NCBI RefSeq assembly: GCF_014200595.1
Contig: NZ_JACHCG010000005.1
Coordinates: forward strand, 404,654 to 468,653
Direction: 5' to 3'
Source: Pedobacter cryoconitis
GTDB lineage: Bacteria > Bacteroidota > Bacteroidia > Sphingobacteriales > Sphingobacteriaceae
Length of the DNA: 64,000 bases
This document shows positions 26,040 to 34,360 of the stretch, piece by piece; positions within the stretch are counted from its first letter, which is position 1, and every line of letters begins with the position of its first letter. The notes beneath the pieces are model-generated. The model had not been told where the DNA came from and ran no database searches. It saw only the letters and a list, made by a program, of their open reading frames with translations. Both the position numbers and the translations under genes were made by a program.

Positions 26040-26747
26040 ATGAAGAAAGGTGTATTATTCCTGATTCCTGTTCCATTGGCAGAAAATGCCTCTGCGAAAT
26101 CATTCACTCCATATCTGATTGATACTATCAATGCTATAGATACTTATATCGTAGAGAATGAAAAAACTGCAAGGAAGTCTCTGAAAGAGGCAGGCTTAAA
26201 AATTCCACAGAGTGATCTAACCATTCATGATTATGGTAAACATAAAAGGAATGACTCTATGGTTCCTTATTTTAAAGAATTAATGACAGGAAAAGATGTA
26301 GGTCTGATGAGTGAAGCAGGTTGTCCCGGAGTAGCTGATCCGGGTGCTGAAATCGTCTCTGAAGCACACAAACGCGGAATTAAAGTAGTACCTCTGGTAG
26401 GCCCTAACTCTTTGTTGTTAGCGCTGATGTCTTCGGGCTTTAACGGACAGAGTTTCACTTTCCATGGATATTTACCTATTGACAAAGTAGAAAGAGTAAA
26501 GAAGATTAAAGAGCTGGAGCAACTGGCCGAAAAAAATAAACAAACTCAGCTATTCATTGAAACTCCTTTCAGGAACAATCATTTATATGAGGATATTATA
26601 AAAAATACAGCAGCAAATACTTTGTTATGTGTAGCAAGTAATATTACAGGAGAAGATGAATATATCAGAACGCAGAGTATTGGTCAATGGCGTCAGGAGA
26701 AGATAGATCTTCATAAAAAACCGACTATATTCTTAATCTACCGTTAA
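26040..26747 (+). CDS. SAM-dependent methyltransferase, RsmI/tetrapyrrole-methylase family
   Basis: A 235-residue member of the family that includes RsmI (2'-O-methylation of C1402 in 16S rRNA). GVLFLIPVPLAEN corresponds to the N-terminal GxLYxVxTPIGN strand in altered form. SEAGCPGVADPGAEIVSEAH matches SDAGTPxISDPG with Cys for Thr. VPLVGPNSLLLALMSSGF and FIETPFRNNHLYEDI are also family features. It is shorter than E. coli RsmI, as is common for this Bacteroidota subgroup. The start is set at MKKGVLFLI; an upstream start at 26001 is possible but adds unconserved residues. Confidence 0.82.
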   Translation: MKKGVLFLIPVPLAENASAKSFTPYLIDTINAIDTYIVENEKTARKSLKEAGLKIPQSDLTIHDYGKHKRNDSMVPYFKELMTGKDVGLMSEAGCPGVADPGAEIVSEAHKRGIKVVPLVGPNSLLLALMSSGFNGQSFTFHGYLPIDKVERVKKIKELEQLAEKNKQTQLFIETPFRNNHLYEDIIKNTAANTLLCVASNITGEDEYIRTQSIGQWRQEKIDLHKKPTIFLIYR

Positions 26748-26755
26748 ACAGCAGT

Positions 26756-27331
26756 TTAGCGATACATATTTTTACTGTCCATAAATGAGATTACATTTTC
26801 AGGAACAAGGAACTGAATATTTTTATTGTCTTTTAAAGCTTGTCTGATAAAGGTCGATGAAATTTCCATCTGAGGTGTTTCTGTCAATGTAATCGAAGGA
26901 TGGTTAACCCATTCTGTAACATCCGATCCCGGTCTGGGATACACATAGATCGCATAGTCCCTGAGCAGGACCTCATAGTTCTTCCATTTTTTTAAAGAAG
27001 CCAGGTTATCAGCCCCCATAATCAAAACGAACTCTTTTGCAGGATGTTTTTCCTGAAGATAGGCGAGGGTATCAATAGTATAAGAAGGCTGGGGCAGGTT
27101 AAATTCAATATCACTTACCTTAAGTTGTTCTGCCGGTTCAATTGCTAACCGGGCCATCTCAAGTCTGTCATACATATTACCAAGCCCCTTTTTATTTTTC
27201 AGTGGGTTCTGTGGGGAAACGACCAGCCACACCTCATCCAGATCGGTGAAATTAGCCATATAACTGGCTATAATCAGATGTCCTGCATGAATAGGATTGA
27301 AAGAACCAAAAAATAAACCTGTTTTCGCCAT
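26756..27331 (-). CDS. nadD: nicotinate-nucleotide adenylyltransferase
   Basis: Makes deamido-NAD from nicotinate mononucleotide and ATP. GLFFGSFNPIHAGHLIIA carries the GxFxPxHxGH nucleotide-binding motif, and the C-terminal MEISSTFIRQALKDNK carries ISxTxxR. 191 residues, the normal length. It is the last gene of a leftward run yicC-gmk-nadD. Confidence 0.95.
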   Translation of the reverse strand: MAKTGLFFGSFNPIHAGHLIIASYMANFTDLDEVWLVVSPQNPLKNKKGLGNMYDRLEMARLAIEPAEQLKVSDIEFNLPQPSYTIDTLAYLQEKHPAKEFVLIMGADNLASLKKWKNYEVLLRDYAIYVYPRPGSDVTEWVNHPSITLTETPQMEISSTFIRQALKDNKNIQFLVPENVISFMDSKNMYR

Positions 27332-27347
27332 TCTTTTGATCAGCTTC

Positions 27348-27917
27348 TTATTTATTAAGAAAATCGGTAACTAATTTTTCTGCTTCTGCACAGGCTATAT
27401 CAAGATCAAAGTTTTTAAGGATCACATCGAACTTATCTGCATATTGCAGCTCTTTCTCCGCTTTAATAAATCTTTCCTGAAGTTTTGATTCACTGTCAGT
27501 ACCACGGCCGCTTAAACGTTCTTTTAAGACTTCCAGAGATGGTGGCTGAACAAAGATAGCTAACGCATCCTCTTCGTATTTACGTTTTAAACGTAAACCA
27601 CCTTCTACATCAATGTCAAAAATCACATGTTTGCCTTCGTTCCAGATCCTTTCGATTTCTGAACGCAAAGTACCATAGAAAGTTCCATTGTAAACTTCTT
27701 CAAATTCTACGAATTCCTGGTGTGCAACTTTGTGTAAGAACGATTCCTTAGAGATGAAATAATAATCATTCTCATGTTTTTCATCACCACGTAATTCCCT
27801 TGTTGTTGCTGATATAGAAAAGCTTAGTGATGGAAACTTCTCCAGTAAGTGTTTAACGATTGTTGTTTTTCCTGCGCCGGACGGAGCGGAAAATATAATT
27901 AGTTTGCCTTGTATCAT
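27348..27917 (-). CDS. gmk: guanylate kinase
   Basis: Phosphorylates GMP to GDP. The P-loop SAPSGAGKTTIVKHLL, the GMP-binding SFSISATTRELRGDEKHENDYYF and the lid region KERLSGRGTDSESKLQERF are all present in 189 residues. It lies between yicC and nadD with short spacers, a common order in Bacteroidota. Confidence 0.95.
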   Translation of the reverse strand: MIQGKLIIFSAPSGAGKTTIVKHLLEKFPSLSFSISATTRELRGDEKHENDYYFISKESFLHKVAHQEFVEFEEVYNGTFYGTLRSEIERIWNEGKHVIFDIDVEGGLRLKRKYEEDALAIFVQPPSLEVLKERLSGRGTDSESKLQERFIKAEKELQYADKFDVILKNFDLDIACAEAEKLVTDFLNK

Positions 27918-27941
27918 TGGTGTGTAAATCTTGCCGGCGTA

Positions 27942-28817
27942 TTAAATTACGTTTAGCAACTGTTCTTTAATTTTTTCTAATTCCTCTTTCATACCAACAA
28001 CTAATTGCTGTATCTGTGCATCATTTGCTTTTGCACCCATGGTATTGATCTCTCTGCCTATTTCCTGAGATATAAAACCAAGTTTTTTACCATTGGCATC
28101 TTTACTTTTTAAAGTCTCAGTAAAATAGTCACAGTGGCTTTTAAGACGAATTTTTTCTTCCGTAATGTCAAGTTTGTCTATGTAATAGATTAATTCCTGC
28201 TCTAAACGGTTTTGATCAACATTAACCTTTCCTGATACCTCTTCTAATAATTGGTTCAGTTTTGCCCTGATATGAGGGATTCTCAAAGGAGCTAAAACTT
28301 CAATCTGAGAGAAAAAGCCAAGTATATTTTTAATCCTAAGTTCCAGATCCTGTTTTAATGCATTTCCTTCAGTTTCTCTGAACTGGTTGAAGCTGGCTAA
28401 AGCAGTATAGAATGTTTTTTGCAAAATATCCCATTCACCTTCATTTACTACTTCTTCAGTATAGCTGATTACGTCCGGAAAATTCAATACAGCCTGAAGA
28501 AGGTTACTTGAATTTGCACCTAAATCAATGTTAATTGCTTCTAATTGTTTGTAATATTTGCTCAGTAAAGCTGCATTGATCGTTGCACCTTTAAGGTTTT
28601 CTTCACTGCGCTCAATATTAATAGAAACATTTACTTTTCCGCGTTCAATATCCTTGCTACAGACATTACGCAGTAAAAGTTCTTTATCTGCATATGCCCT
28701 TGGGAGTTTTAGATTAAGCTCTAAAAACTTACTGTTCAGGGATTTTATCTCTACGGAAAACTTTGTATTTTCCTGATCTGTAGAGGCCAGGCCATAACCT
28801 GTCATTGATTTTATCAT
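27942..28817 (-). CDS. yicC: YicC/YloC-family endoribonuclease
   Basis: A 291-residue YicC-like protein. The N-terminal MIKSMTGYGLAS and the C-terminal KLDITEEKIRLKSHCDYF, KKLGFISQEIGREINTMGAKAND are the conserved ends of the family, which includes RNases acting on mRNA and small RNA. A perfect -7 box (TATCTTTG, 28821-28828) ends only 3 bases before the ATG at 28817, so the transcript may be leaderless or start at the inner Met (28805, MTGYG). The upstream TTG at 28823 is overlapped by the box and is unlikely. Confidence 0.88.
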   Translation of the reverse strand: MIKSMTGYGLASTDQENTKFSVEIKSLNSKFLELNLKLPRAYADKELLLRNVCSKDIERGKVNVSINIERSEENLKGATINAALLSKYYKQLEAINIDLGANSSNLLQAVLNFPDVISYTEEVVNEGEWDILQKTFYTALASFNQFRETEGNALKQDLELRIKNILGFFSQIEVLAPLRIPHIRAKLNQLLEEVSGKVNVDQNRLEQELIYYIDKLDITEEKIRLKSHCDYFTETLKSKDANGKKLGFISQEIGREINTMGAKANDAQIQQLVVGMKEELEKIKEQLLNVI

Positions 28818-28820
28818 GTG

Positions 28821-28828
28821 CAAAGATA
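28821..28828 (-). promoter_or_regulatory. -7 box directly at the yicC start
   Basis: TATCTTTG on the minus strand is an exact TAnnTTTG match. The spacing leaves almost no 5' untranslated region. No clear -33 element was seen. Confidence 0.5.
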
Positions 28829-28968
28829 TAATTTATTGTTAAAATGAGCGTCTATTTTAAACAGACACCCCTGAAGATATGAAATTTTTAACGTGCTGAA
28901 TAGCATTTATAAAGTCATATGGCAATTTATGCTATGGCAGATTCACAAACAATAGTTAAATTTACTCC

Positions 28969-29703
28969 ATGCATCACAGACCAATGATCCGTACAATCCA
29001 GAAAAGTTTACTTGTTTTTGCCTTTATAACTGCTTCCGTATCTGTTGTTTTCGCGCAACAGGATTTTCAATTAAATGGCGTGGTCATGACAAAAGGGACT
29101 ACCACACGTATTGCAATGGCGCAGGTTACTAACTTGCGGACAAAGTTTACCGTTAGCAGTAATGATCTGGGGCTTTTCCAGGTGAAAGCGAACATAGGAG
29201 ATACGCTTGTTATCTATAAACAGGACTTTTCAGATAAGCAAATGATCGTTTTATCAAATAAGGATTTGATTGTTTACCTGGATAATGGCGCAGGTACAAC
29301 CTTACATGAAGTAAATATCAGGGGTAAATCTAAAAAAGCAGAACTGGATGAGTTGAAACAGGACTACAGGGATAAAGGTTCTTTTTATGCGGGAAAGCCA
29401 CCTTTGCTATCTTATATTTTTGCGCCCATAACTGCTTTATACGAATTATTTGGTCGTACACCTAAGAATGCAAAGCGATTTGGGAATTATTATAACAGGG
29501 AAATGCAGCAGACTCAGATTGACGGATATTTCAATGAATCCCTGATTAAAAAGAATACTGAACTGAGTGGTAAAGAGCTGGAAGATTTCATGCTAAACTA
29601 CCGTCCTGATTATCAGAAGGCAAAAAACTGGACAGAATATGATGCAGTAAAGTATATCAGAGATACTTATAAAAAGTATACAGATACGGTAAAGAAGAAA
29701 TAA
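28969..29703 (+). CDS. exported protein with a carboxypeptidase-like regulatory domain
   Basis: A 244-residue protein with a signal peptide (LLVFAFITASVSVVFAQQ). Residues 35-110 look like the CarboxypepD_reg-like beta-sandwich common in Bacteroidota (FQLNGVVMTKGTTTRIAMAQVTNL, FTVSSNDLGLFQVKANIGDTLVI). The rest is helical and charged and is not recognised. Function unknown; possibly an envelope-associated protein. ATG at 28984 (MIRTIQKSLL) is an equally good start. It converges with rnc. Confidence 0.7.
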   Translation: MHHRPMIRTIQKSLLVFAFITASVSVVFAQQDFQLNGVVMTKGTTTRIAMAQVTNLRTKFTVSSNDLGLFQVKANIGDTLVIYKQDFSDKQMIVLSNKDLIVYLDNGAGTTLHEVNIRGKSKKAELDELKQDYRDKGSFYAGKPPLLSYIFAPITALYELFGRTPKNAKRFGNYYNREMQQTQIDGYFNESLIKKNTELSGKELEDFMLNYRPDYQKAKNWTEYDAVKYIRDTYKKYTDTVKKK

Positions 29704-29711
29704 GCCTGTTT

Positions 29712-30440
29712 TTATAGAGATAATGCCTCACAAGCCTTTTCTGCGGCTTGTTTTTCTGCATTTTTCTTATTGTAATCTCTTCCGATACCGAAACTTTCAC
29801 CATCGATAATGGCCTGTATAGTGAAAAGTTTGGCACTGTCGCCTTCACTGTTCTCCATCATTTCGAACGTGATATCTTTAGCATGGCGCTGACACCATTC
29901 TATCAATTTACTTTTGAAGTTTGTTTCAGTAAGTTCAAGGGTATGAACGTCGATATACGGCTTGACAATACGTTTAAGCAATAACTCTTTGGTGAAATTA
30001 TATCCTTTATCCAGGTAAACAGCGCCTATCAGTGCTTCGAAAGCATCACCGAGCATAGAGTGGTGTTTAGTCTGCATGTTAACCATTTTCTGATCGAAAA
30101 CGATCAGCTGATCAAAGCCCATTTTTCTGGCTAGCTGATTTAAATTCACCCTGTTAACGATCTTAGAGCGCATTTCTGTAAGGAAACCTTCTTCTTTATA
30201 AGGGTAACTTTTGAAGAGTAGTTCTGCAATAACAGCGCCAAGGATGGCATCGCCCAAAAATTCCAGGCGTTCGTTACTGCTCCGACTTCCATTTTTCAAT
30301 ACTTTAGCCACAGACCTGTGCCTGAATGCCATTTTATACAAAACGGTATTTCCAGGCACAAAGCCTAACATATTTTTCAGCTTTTTTATAAACTCTTTAT
30401 CAGGCGATAAATAGAGTTTATATAGGTCAAATAGGGGCAT
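29712..30440 (-). CDS. rnc: ribonuclease III
   Basis: Double-strand RNA endonuclease for rRNA and mRNA processing. The RNase III signature ERLEFLGDAILGAVIAELLF and the second acidic site LGDAFEALIGAVYLDKGY are present. The C-terminal double-strand-RNA-binding domain ends with FGIGRDYNKKNAEKQAAEKA. 242 residues. It is the third gene of acpP-fabF-rnc, a widely conserved order. Confidence 0.96.
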   Translation of the reverse strand: MPLFDLYKLYLSPDKEFIKKLKNMLGFVPGNTVLYKMAFRHRSVAKVLKNGSRSSNERLEFLGDAILGAVIAELLFKSYPYKEEGFLTEMRSKIVNRVNLNQLARKMGFDQLIVFDQKMVNMQTKHHSMLGDAFEALIGAVYLDKGYNFTKELLLKRIVKPYIDVHTLELTETNFKSKLIEWCQRHAKDITFEMMENSEGDSAKLFTIQAIIDGESFGIGRDYNKKNAEKQAAEKACEALSL

Positions 30441-30472
30441 TAAATTTATTAAAATCGATATTTCGTGACGTT

Positions 30473-31726
30473 TTACTCTTCGTATTTTTTGAAAATTACT
30501 GATGCATTATGACCACCGAAACCAAAAGTATTGCTTAATGCAGCACGTACTAATCGTTTTTGCGGCTTATGAAAAGTGAAATTCAACTTAGGATCAAAAT
30601 CAGGATCGTCGGTGAAGTGATTAATTGTTGGAGGTACGATGTCGTTTTGTACAGCAAGAATAGCAGCAATGGCCTCAACAGCACCAGCAGCACCCAAAAG
30701 GTGACCAGTCATTGATTTCGTTGAGCTGATGTTCAGTTTGTACGCATCTTCACCAAATAAATTAACAATTGCGCTTGTTTCACTGATATCTCCAAGTGAG
30801 GTAGATGTTCCGTGAACATTGATATAATCAATATCTCCAGTTGTCATACCTGCATCTCTTAGTGCATTGGTCATCACCATTTTAGCACCTAATCCCTGCG
30901 GATGCGGAGCTGTAATATGATTTGCATCTGCACTCATTCCACCACCAACTAATTCGGCGTAGATTTTAGCACCACGTGCTTTTGCATGCTCTAACTCTTC
31001 CAGGATAATAGTTCCGGCACCTTCACCTGCTACAAATCCATCCCTGTCTTTATCAAACGGTCTGGAAGCAGTTGACGGGTCGTCATTTCTTGTTGAAAGC
31101 GCATGCATTGCATTGAAACCGCCAATACCAGCTTCATTAATAATCGCTTCAGATCCACCGCTGATAATCACATCGGCCATATTCAGGCGTATGTAATTGA
31201 AAGCATCGATCATTGCATTAGTTGAAGAAGCACAGGCAGATACGGTAGCAAAGTTAGGGCCACGTAAGCCATATTTTATGGAGATGTGGCCAGGAACGAT
31301 ATCAATAATCATCTTTGGAATGAAGAACGGATTAATACGGGGAGTTCCATCGCCCGCAAAATAGTTTCTCATTTCTTCCAGAAACGTCTTGATACCACCG
31401 ATACCAGTACCCCAGATAACGCCAATACGATTGGTGTCCATTTGCGAGAAATCGAATCCCGCATCTTTTACCGCCTCGTCTGTTGATGCTATCGCGTATT
31501 GCACAAAAGGATCTAATTTACGAGCTTCTTTTTTTTCTAAAAAGTCTTCAGGATTGAAGTTTTTCAGCTCGCAGGCAAATTTTGTTTTGAATTTTTCTGT
31601 ATCAAAACTTGTAATCGGCCCAGCGCCACTCACCCCTTTTAACAAATTATCCCAGAATTCTGGGATAGTATTGCCAATTGGAGTGAGTGCACCTAGACCT
31701 GTAACTACTACTCTTTTTAATTCCAT
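30473..31726 (-). CDS. fabF: beta-ketoacyl-ACP synthase II
   Basis: Elongating condensing enzyme of fatty-acid synthesis, 417 residues. The catalytic Cys165 is in TVSACASSTNAM, the first His in NVHGTSTSLGD, and the second in KSMTGHLLGAAGAVEA. ASRPFDKDRDGFVAGEGAG is another KAS-II hallmark. It lies 29 bp downstream of acpP. Confidence 0.97.
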   Translation of the reverse strand: MELKRVVVTGLGALTPIGNTIPEFWDNLLKGVSGAGPITSFDTEKFKTKFACELKNFNPEDFLEKKEARKLDPFVQYAIASTDEAVKDAGFDFSQMDTNRIGVIWGTGIGGIKTFLEEMRNYFAGDGTPRINPFFIPKMIIDIVPGHISIKYGLRGPNFATVSACASSTNAMIDAFNYIRLNMADVIISGGSEAIINEAGIGGFNAMHALSTRNDDPSTASRPFDKDRDGFVAGEGAGTIILEELEHAKARGAKIYAELVGGGMSADANHITAPHPQGLGAKMVMTNALRDAGMTTGDIDYINVHGTSTSLGDISETSAIVNLFGEDAYKLNISSTKSMTGHLLGAAGAVEAIAAILAVQNDIVPPTINHFTDDPDFDPKLNFTFHKPQKRLVRAALSNTFGFGGHNASVIFKKYEE

Positions 31727-31755
31727 TTATACGGATTATACGGAGGCCGTATGTT

Positions 31756-31992
31756 CTACTTTACGTTTTTCTCTAGATAAGCAATTGCTTGACCAACTGT
31801 ACCGATAGTCTCAGCTTGATCATCAGGAATTGCTACATTGAATTCTTTTTCGAATTCCATGATAAGTTCTACAGTATCCAAAGAATCCGCACCTAGGTCA
31901 TTAGTGAAAGAAGCTTCTGGGGTAACCTCGCTCTCATCCACACCTAATTTTTCAACGATAATAGCCTTAACTCTTGAAGCAATATCAGACAT
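31756..31992 (-). CDS. acpP: acyl carrier protein
   Basis: A 78-residue acidic ACP with the phosphopantetheine Ser37 in [17 protein letters not shown]. The frame is open upstream to 32049, but the extra 19 residues are not ACP-like, so ATG at 31992 ([11 protein letters not shown]) is chosen. It heads acpP-fabF-rnc. Confidence 0.97.
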   Translation of the reverse strand: MSDIASRVKAIIVEKLGVDESEVTPEASFTNDLGADSLDTVELIMEFEKEFNVAIPDDQAETIGTVGQAIAYLEKNVK

Positions 31993-32157
31993 AATGTTAT
32001 AATTTAATGGGTTAAATAATTCAGTGCAAAGAAAAATAAATTCTGACACATTTCAAATGTTTTTATTTCTCTGTCAATTTTAATGTTTTTATTTCAAATG
32101 ATAAAGCAAAATTAGTTTTATAATTTCGTATCCTAAAATATATCTTACTAAGCTGCT

Positions 32158-32577
32158 TTGAACAAAACTTATTTAAAACTTTCTCTGGACCTGGATTTTG
32201 TCTTAATCGCAATCACAGCGTCCTTAAAGGATTATGTGCTGTGTCATAAGATCAACACAAGACTCAATTTAAATTTTGAAAAAGTTGAAGATCATGAGGT
32301 GTTTTTTAATGTAGACGAGCCTCCTTTAGCATTTTCGAAGTATAATTTTTACGTAGAACAGGGTGATAATGATTTTTTTATACTCAGTAACCGCAGTAGT
32401 GAAGGATTCTTGATTCCGGAGATGAATAAAGTGGATTATTTTATGATTATTCAGGGATATATTGATAAAGAAGACCTGGATTATATCATTTCAGGTCTTA
32501 ATAAACTGCCTGATATTCAGGTTGCTGCGCAGATAGATCCCCTCAAATTGAAGTCAAATGAGAATTTGGTAATATAA
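32158..32577 (+). CDS. IPExxxVDY-family protein
   Basis: A 139-residue protein with the family-naming motif at LIPEMNKVDYFMII. Such proteins occur in Bacteroidota and are often next to pyruvate kinase, as here; the function is unknown. The only start available is TTG at 32158 (MNKTYLKLSLDLDFVL when initiated). A near-consensus -7 box, TAATTTCG, lies at 32121-32128. It is divergent from acpP. Confidence 0.82.
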   Translation: MNKTYLKLSLDLDFVLIAITASLKDYVLCHKINTRLNLNFEKVEDHEVFFNVDEPPLAFSKYNFYVEQGDNDFFILSNRSSEGFLIPEMNKVDYFMIIQGYIDKEDLDYIISGLNKLPDIQVAAQIDPLKLKSNENLVI

Positions 32578-32591
32578 ATTTTATATGTAAG

Positions 32592-32606
32592 GTGTATTAA
32601 ATACAC
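32592..32606. promoter_or_regulatory. palindrome immediately upstream of the pyk -7 box
   Basis: GTGTATT-A-AATACAC, perfect 7-bp half sites around one base. It ends at the base before the -7 box (32607), so a bound protein would block RNA polymerase. It is a candidate operator. The regulator is unknown. Confidence 0.5.
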
Positions 32607-32614
32607 TATATTTG
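32607..32614 (+). promoter_or_regulatory. -7 box of the pyruvate kinase promoter
   Basis: TATATTTG, an exact TAnnTTTG match, lies in the 139-bp spacer between the IPExxxVDY gene and pyk. It gives a leader of about 95 nt. Confidence 0.6.
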
Positions 32615-32716
32615 AATCTAACATTATTTAGTTAAATAACAGAATCAACCAGGCTAACAGTGGTTTTTAATAGCTAAAACCTTCTTTTGTTAGTCGTAAC
32701 AAATAAAATAACTCAA

Positions 32717-34144
32717 ATGAAACCCTTTCATTCCAGAACAAAAATTGTAGCCACGCTAGGTCCGGCCTCAGCAAAACCAGACGTTTTATTAAGCATGTTT
32801 AATGCAGGACTAGACGTTTGCAGACTTAACTTTTCACACGGTTCACAAGCCGATCACCAGGAAGTCCTGGATACGATCCGTGCAATCAATAAAAAACACA
32901 ACTATAACGTTGGTATTTTAGCTGATTTACAAGGCCCTAAAATTAGAATTGGAATCGTTAAAGATGGTGGTATACACTTAGTTAATGGAAGTCGTACAAT
33001 CATCACAACTAAAGAATGCATCGGTAACGAAGAACGTATTTATATCACTTATACAAGCTTCCCTAAAGATGTAAAACCAGGAGAAATCATTCTTTTAGAT
33101 GATGGAAAACTGCAAATGAGAGTGATTGAAACGAATTATGAAGATGAGGTTGTTTGTGAAGTTGTTCACGGTGGTATTTTAACCTCGAGAAAAGGCGTAA
33201 ACTTACCAAACACTAAAGTATCTATCCCTTCTTTAACTGTAGAAGATCGTAAGAACCTTGAGTTTGTGTTAGAAAATGACGTGGACTGGATCGGTCTTTC
33301 GTTTGTACGTAATGCTGCTGACATCATCGAATTAAAAGATATTATCAAGCAAAGAGGTAAAGGCGCAAGGGTAATCGCTAAAATCGAAAAACCTGAAGCG
33401 ATTGATAACATTGATGAAATTATCGCAGTTTCTGACGGTATCATGGTTGCCCGTGGTGACCTTGGAGTTGAAATGCCGATGGAAGAAGTTCCATTGTTAC
33501 AAAAAATGATTGTTCAGAAATGTATTGCTGCTTCTAAACCTGTAATTATTGCTACCCAGATGTTGGAAAGCATGATCACTACACCAAGACCAACACGTGC
33601 TGAGGTGAATGACGTTGCAAATTCAGTATTGGATGGTGCAGATGCAGTGATGCTAAGTGGAGAAACTTCAGTTGGAGAATTTCCTTTGATCGTTATCGAA
33701 ACGATGCAAAAAATCATTCAGAACATTGAAACAAATAATTATCCATTCCATGTTGAGAAAGCTTTAAAAGCTGACTCTGAAACTTTCTTAAGTGACGCAA
33801 TTTGTGATTCTGCTTGTATTTTAGCGAGCCGTACGAATGCTGTTGGTATCGTTTCTATGACAGTGAGTGGTTATACTGCTTTTGAAATATCTGCACACAG
33901 ACCAAAAGCATTGACTTATATTTTCACGAATAACAGACAATTATTAAATACTTTAAGTTTGGTTTGGGGTGTTCAGGCTTTCTTTTATGATAAGTTTGAA
34001 AGTACTGATGAGACCATTTTAGATGTAAACAGTCTGCTGGTTAAAATGAAACTGATCAAAAAAGGAGATACTTTAATCAATACTGCTGCAATTCCTATGG
34101 AAAGCAAAGGCAAAACAAACATGGTAAAAGTTACTGTTATTTAA
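32717..34144 (+). CDS. pyk: pyruvate kinase
   Basis: Last step of glycolysis, 475 residues. KIVATLGPASAKPDVLLSM at the N-terminus, DLQGPKIRIG, the catalytic Lys/Glu region ARVIAKIEKPEAIDNIDEII, and MLESMITTPRPTRAEVNDVANSV are all intact. The C-terminal domain is complete. ATG at 32717 (MKPFHSRTKIV) is the start; the open frame to TTG at 32687 adds unconserved residues. Confidence 0.97.
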   Translation: MKPFHSRTKIVATLGPASAKPDVLLSMFNAGLDVCRLNFSHGSQADHQEVLDTIRAINKKHNYNVGILADLQGPKIRIGIVKDGGIHLVNGSRTIITTKECIGNEERIYITYTSFPKDVKPGEIILLDDGKLQMRVIETNYEDEVVCEVVHGGILTSRKGVNLPNTKVSIPSLTVEDRKNLEFVLENDVDWIGLSFVRNAADIIELKDIIKQRGKGARVIAKIEKPEAIDNIDEIIAVSDGIMVARGDLGVEMPMEEVPLLQKMIVQKCIAASKPVIIATQMLESMITTPRPTRAEVNDVANSVLDGADAVMLSGETSVGEFPLIVIETMQKIIQNIETNNYPFHVEKALKADSETFLSDAICDSACILASRTNAVGIVSMTVSGYTAFEISAHRPKALTYIFTNNRQLLNTLSLVWGVQAFFYDKFESTDETILDVNSLLVKMKLIKKGDTLINTAAIPMESKGKTNMVKVTVI

Positions 34145-34190
34145 TTTATAAAAATCAGGCAGGCTCAGGTTTAACAATCAAAAAAAATAC

Positions 34191-34198
34191 TACTTTTG
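34191..34198 (+). promoter_or_regulatory. -7 box of the tRNA-Ser gene
   Basis: TACTTTTG, followed by CACTCCCC, lies 13 nt before the tRNA. The same TACTTTTGCA context recurs at the right edge of the window (63970). Confidence 0.7.
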
Positions 34199-34211
34199 CA
34201 CTCCCCGAATT

Positions 34212-34299
34212 GGAGAGGTGTCCGAGTGGTTGAAGGAGCACGCCTGGAAAGTGTGTATACCTCAAAAGGGTATCGAGGGTTCGAATCCCTCTCTCTCCG
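34212..34299 (+). tRNA. tRNA-Ser (anticodon GGA)
   Basis: An 88-nt class-II tRNA. The acceptor GGAGAGG pairs with TCTCTCC, discriminator G. The anticodon loop is CTGGAAA (GGA, reads UCC/UCU). A long variable arm follows, and the T-arm is GAGGGTTCGAATCCCTC. CCA is not encoded. Confidence 0.95.
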
Positions 34300-34316
34300 C
34301 GAGATTATAAATTTAT

Positions 34317-34352
34317 AAAAGCGCTTTAAGCTAATGCTTAAGGCGCTTTTTT
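34317..34352 (+). terminator. terminator after tRNA-Ser
   Basis: GCGCTTTAAGC (34321-34331) pairs with GCTTAAGGCGC (34336-34346), with a TAAT loop and one T-G pair, then six T. The A-run on the left side also lets it serve the leftward kinase genes. Confidence 0.9.
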
Positions 34353-34360
34353 GTAATTAA

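Noticed and set aside
31993..32049. Extended N-terminus of acyl carrier protein
   Set aside because: The 19 extra residues do not resemble ACP, and ATG at 31992 gives the standard length.
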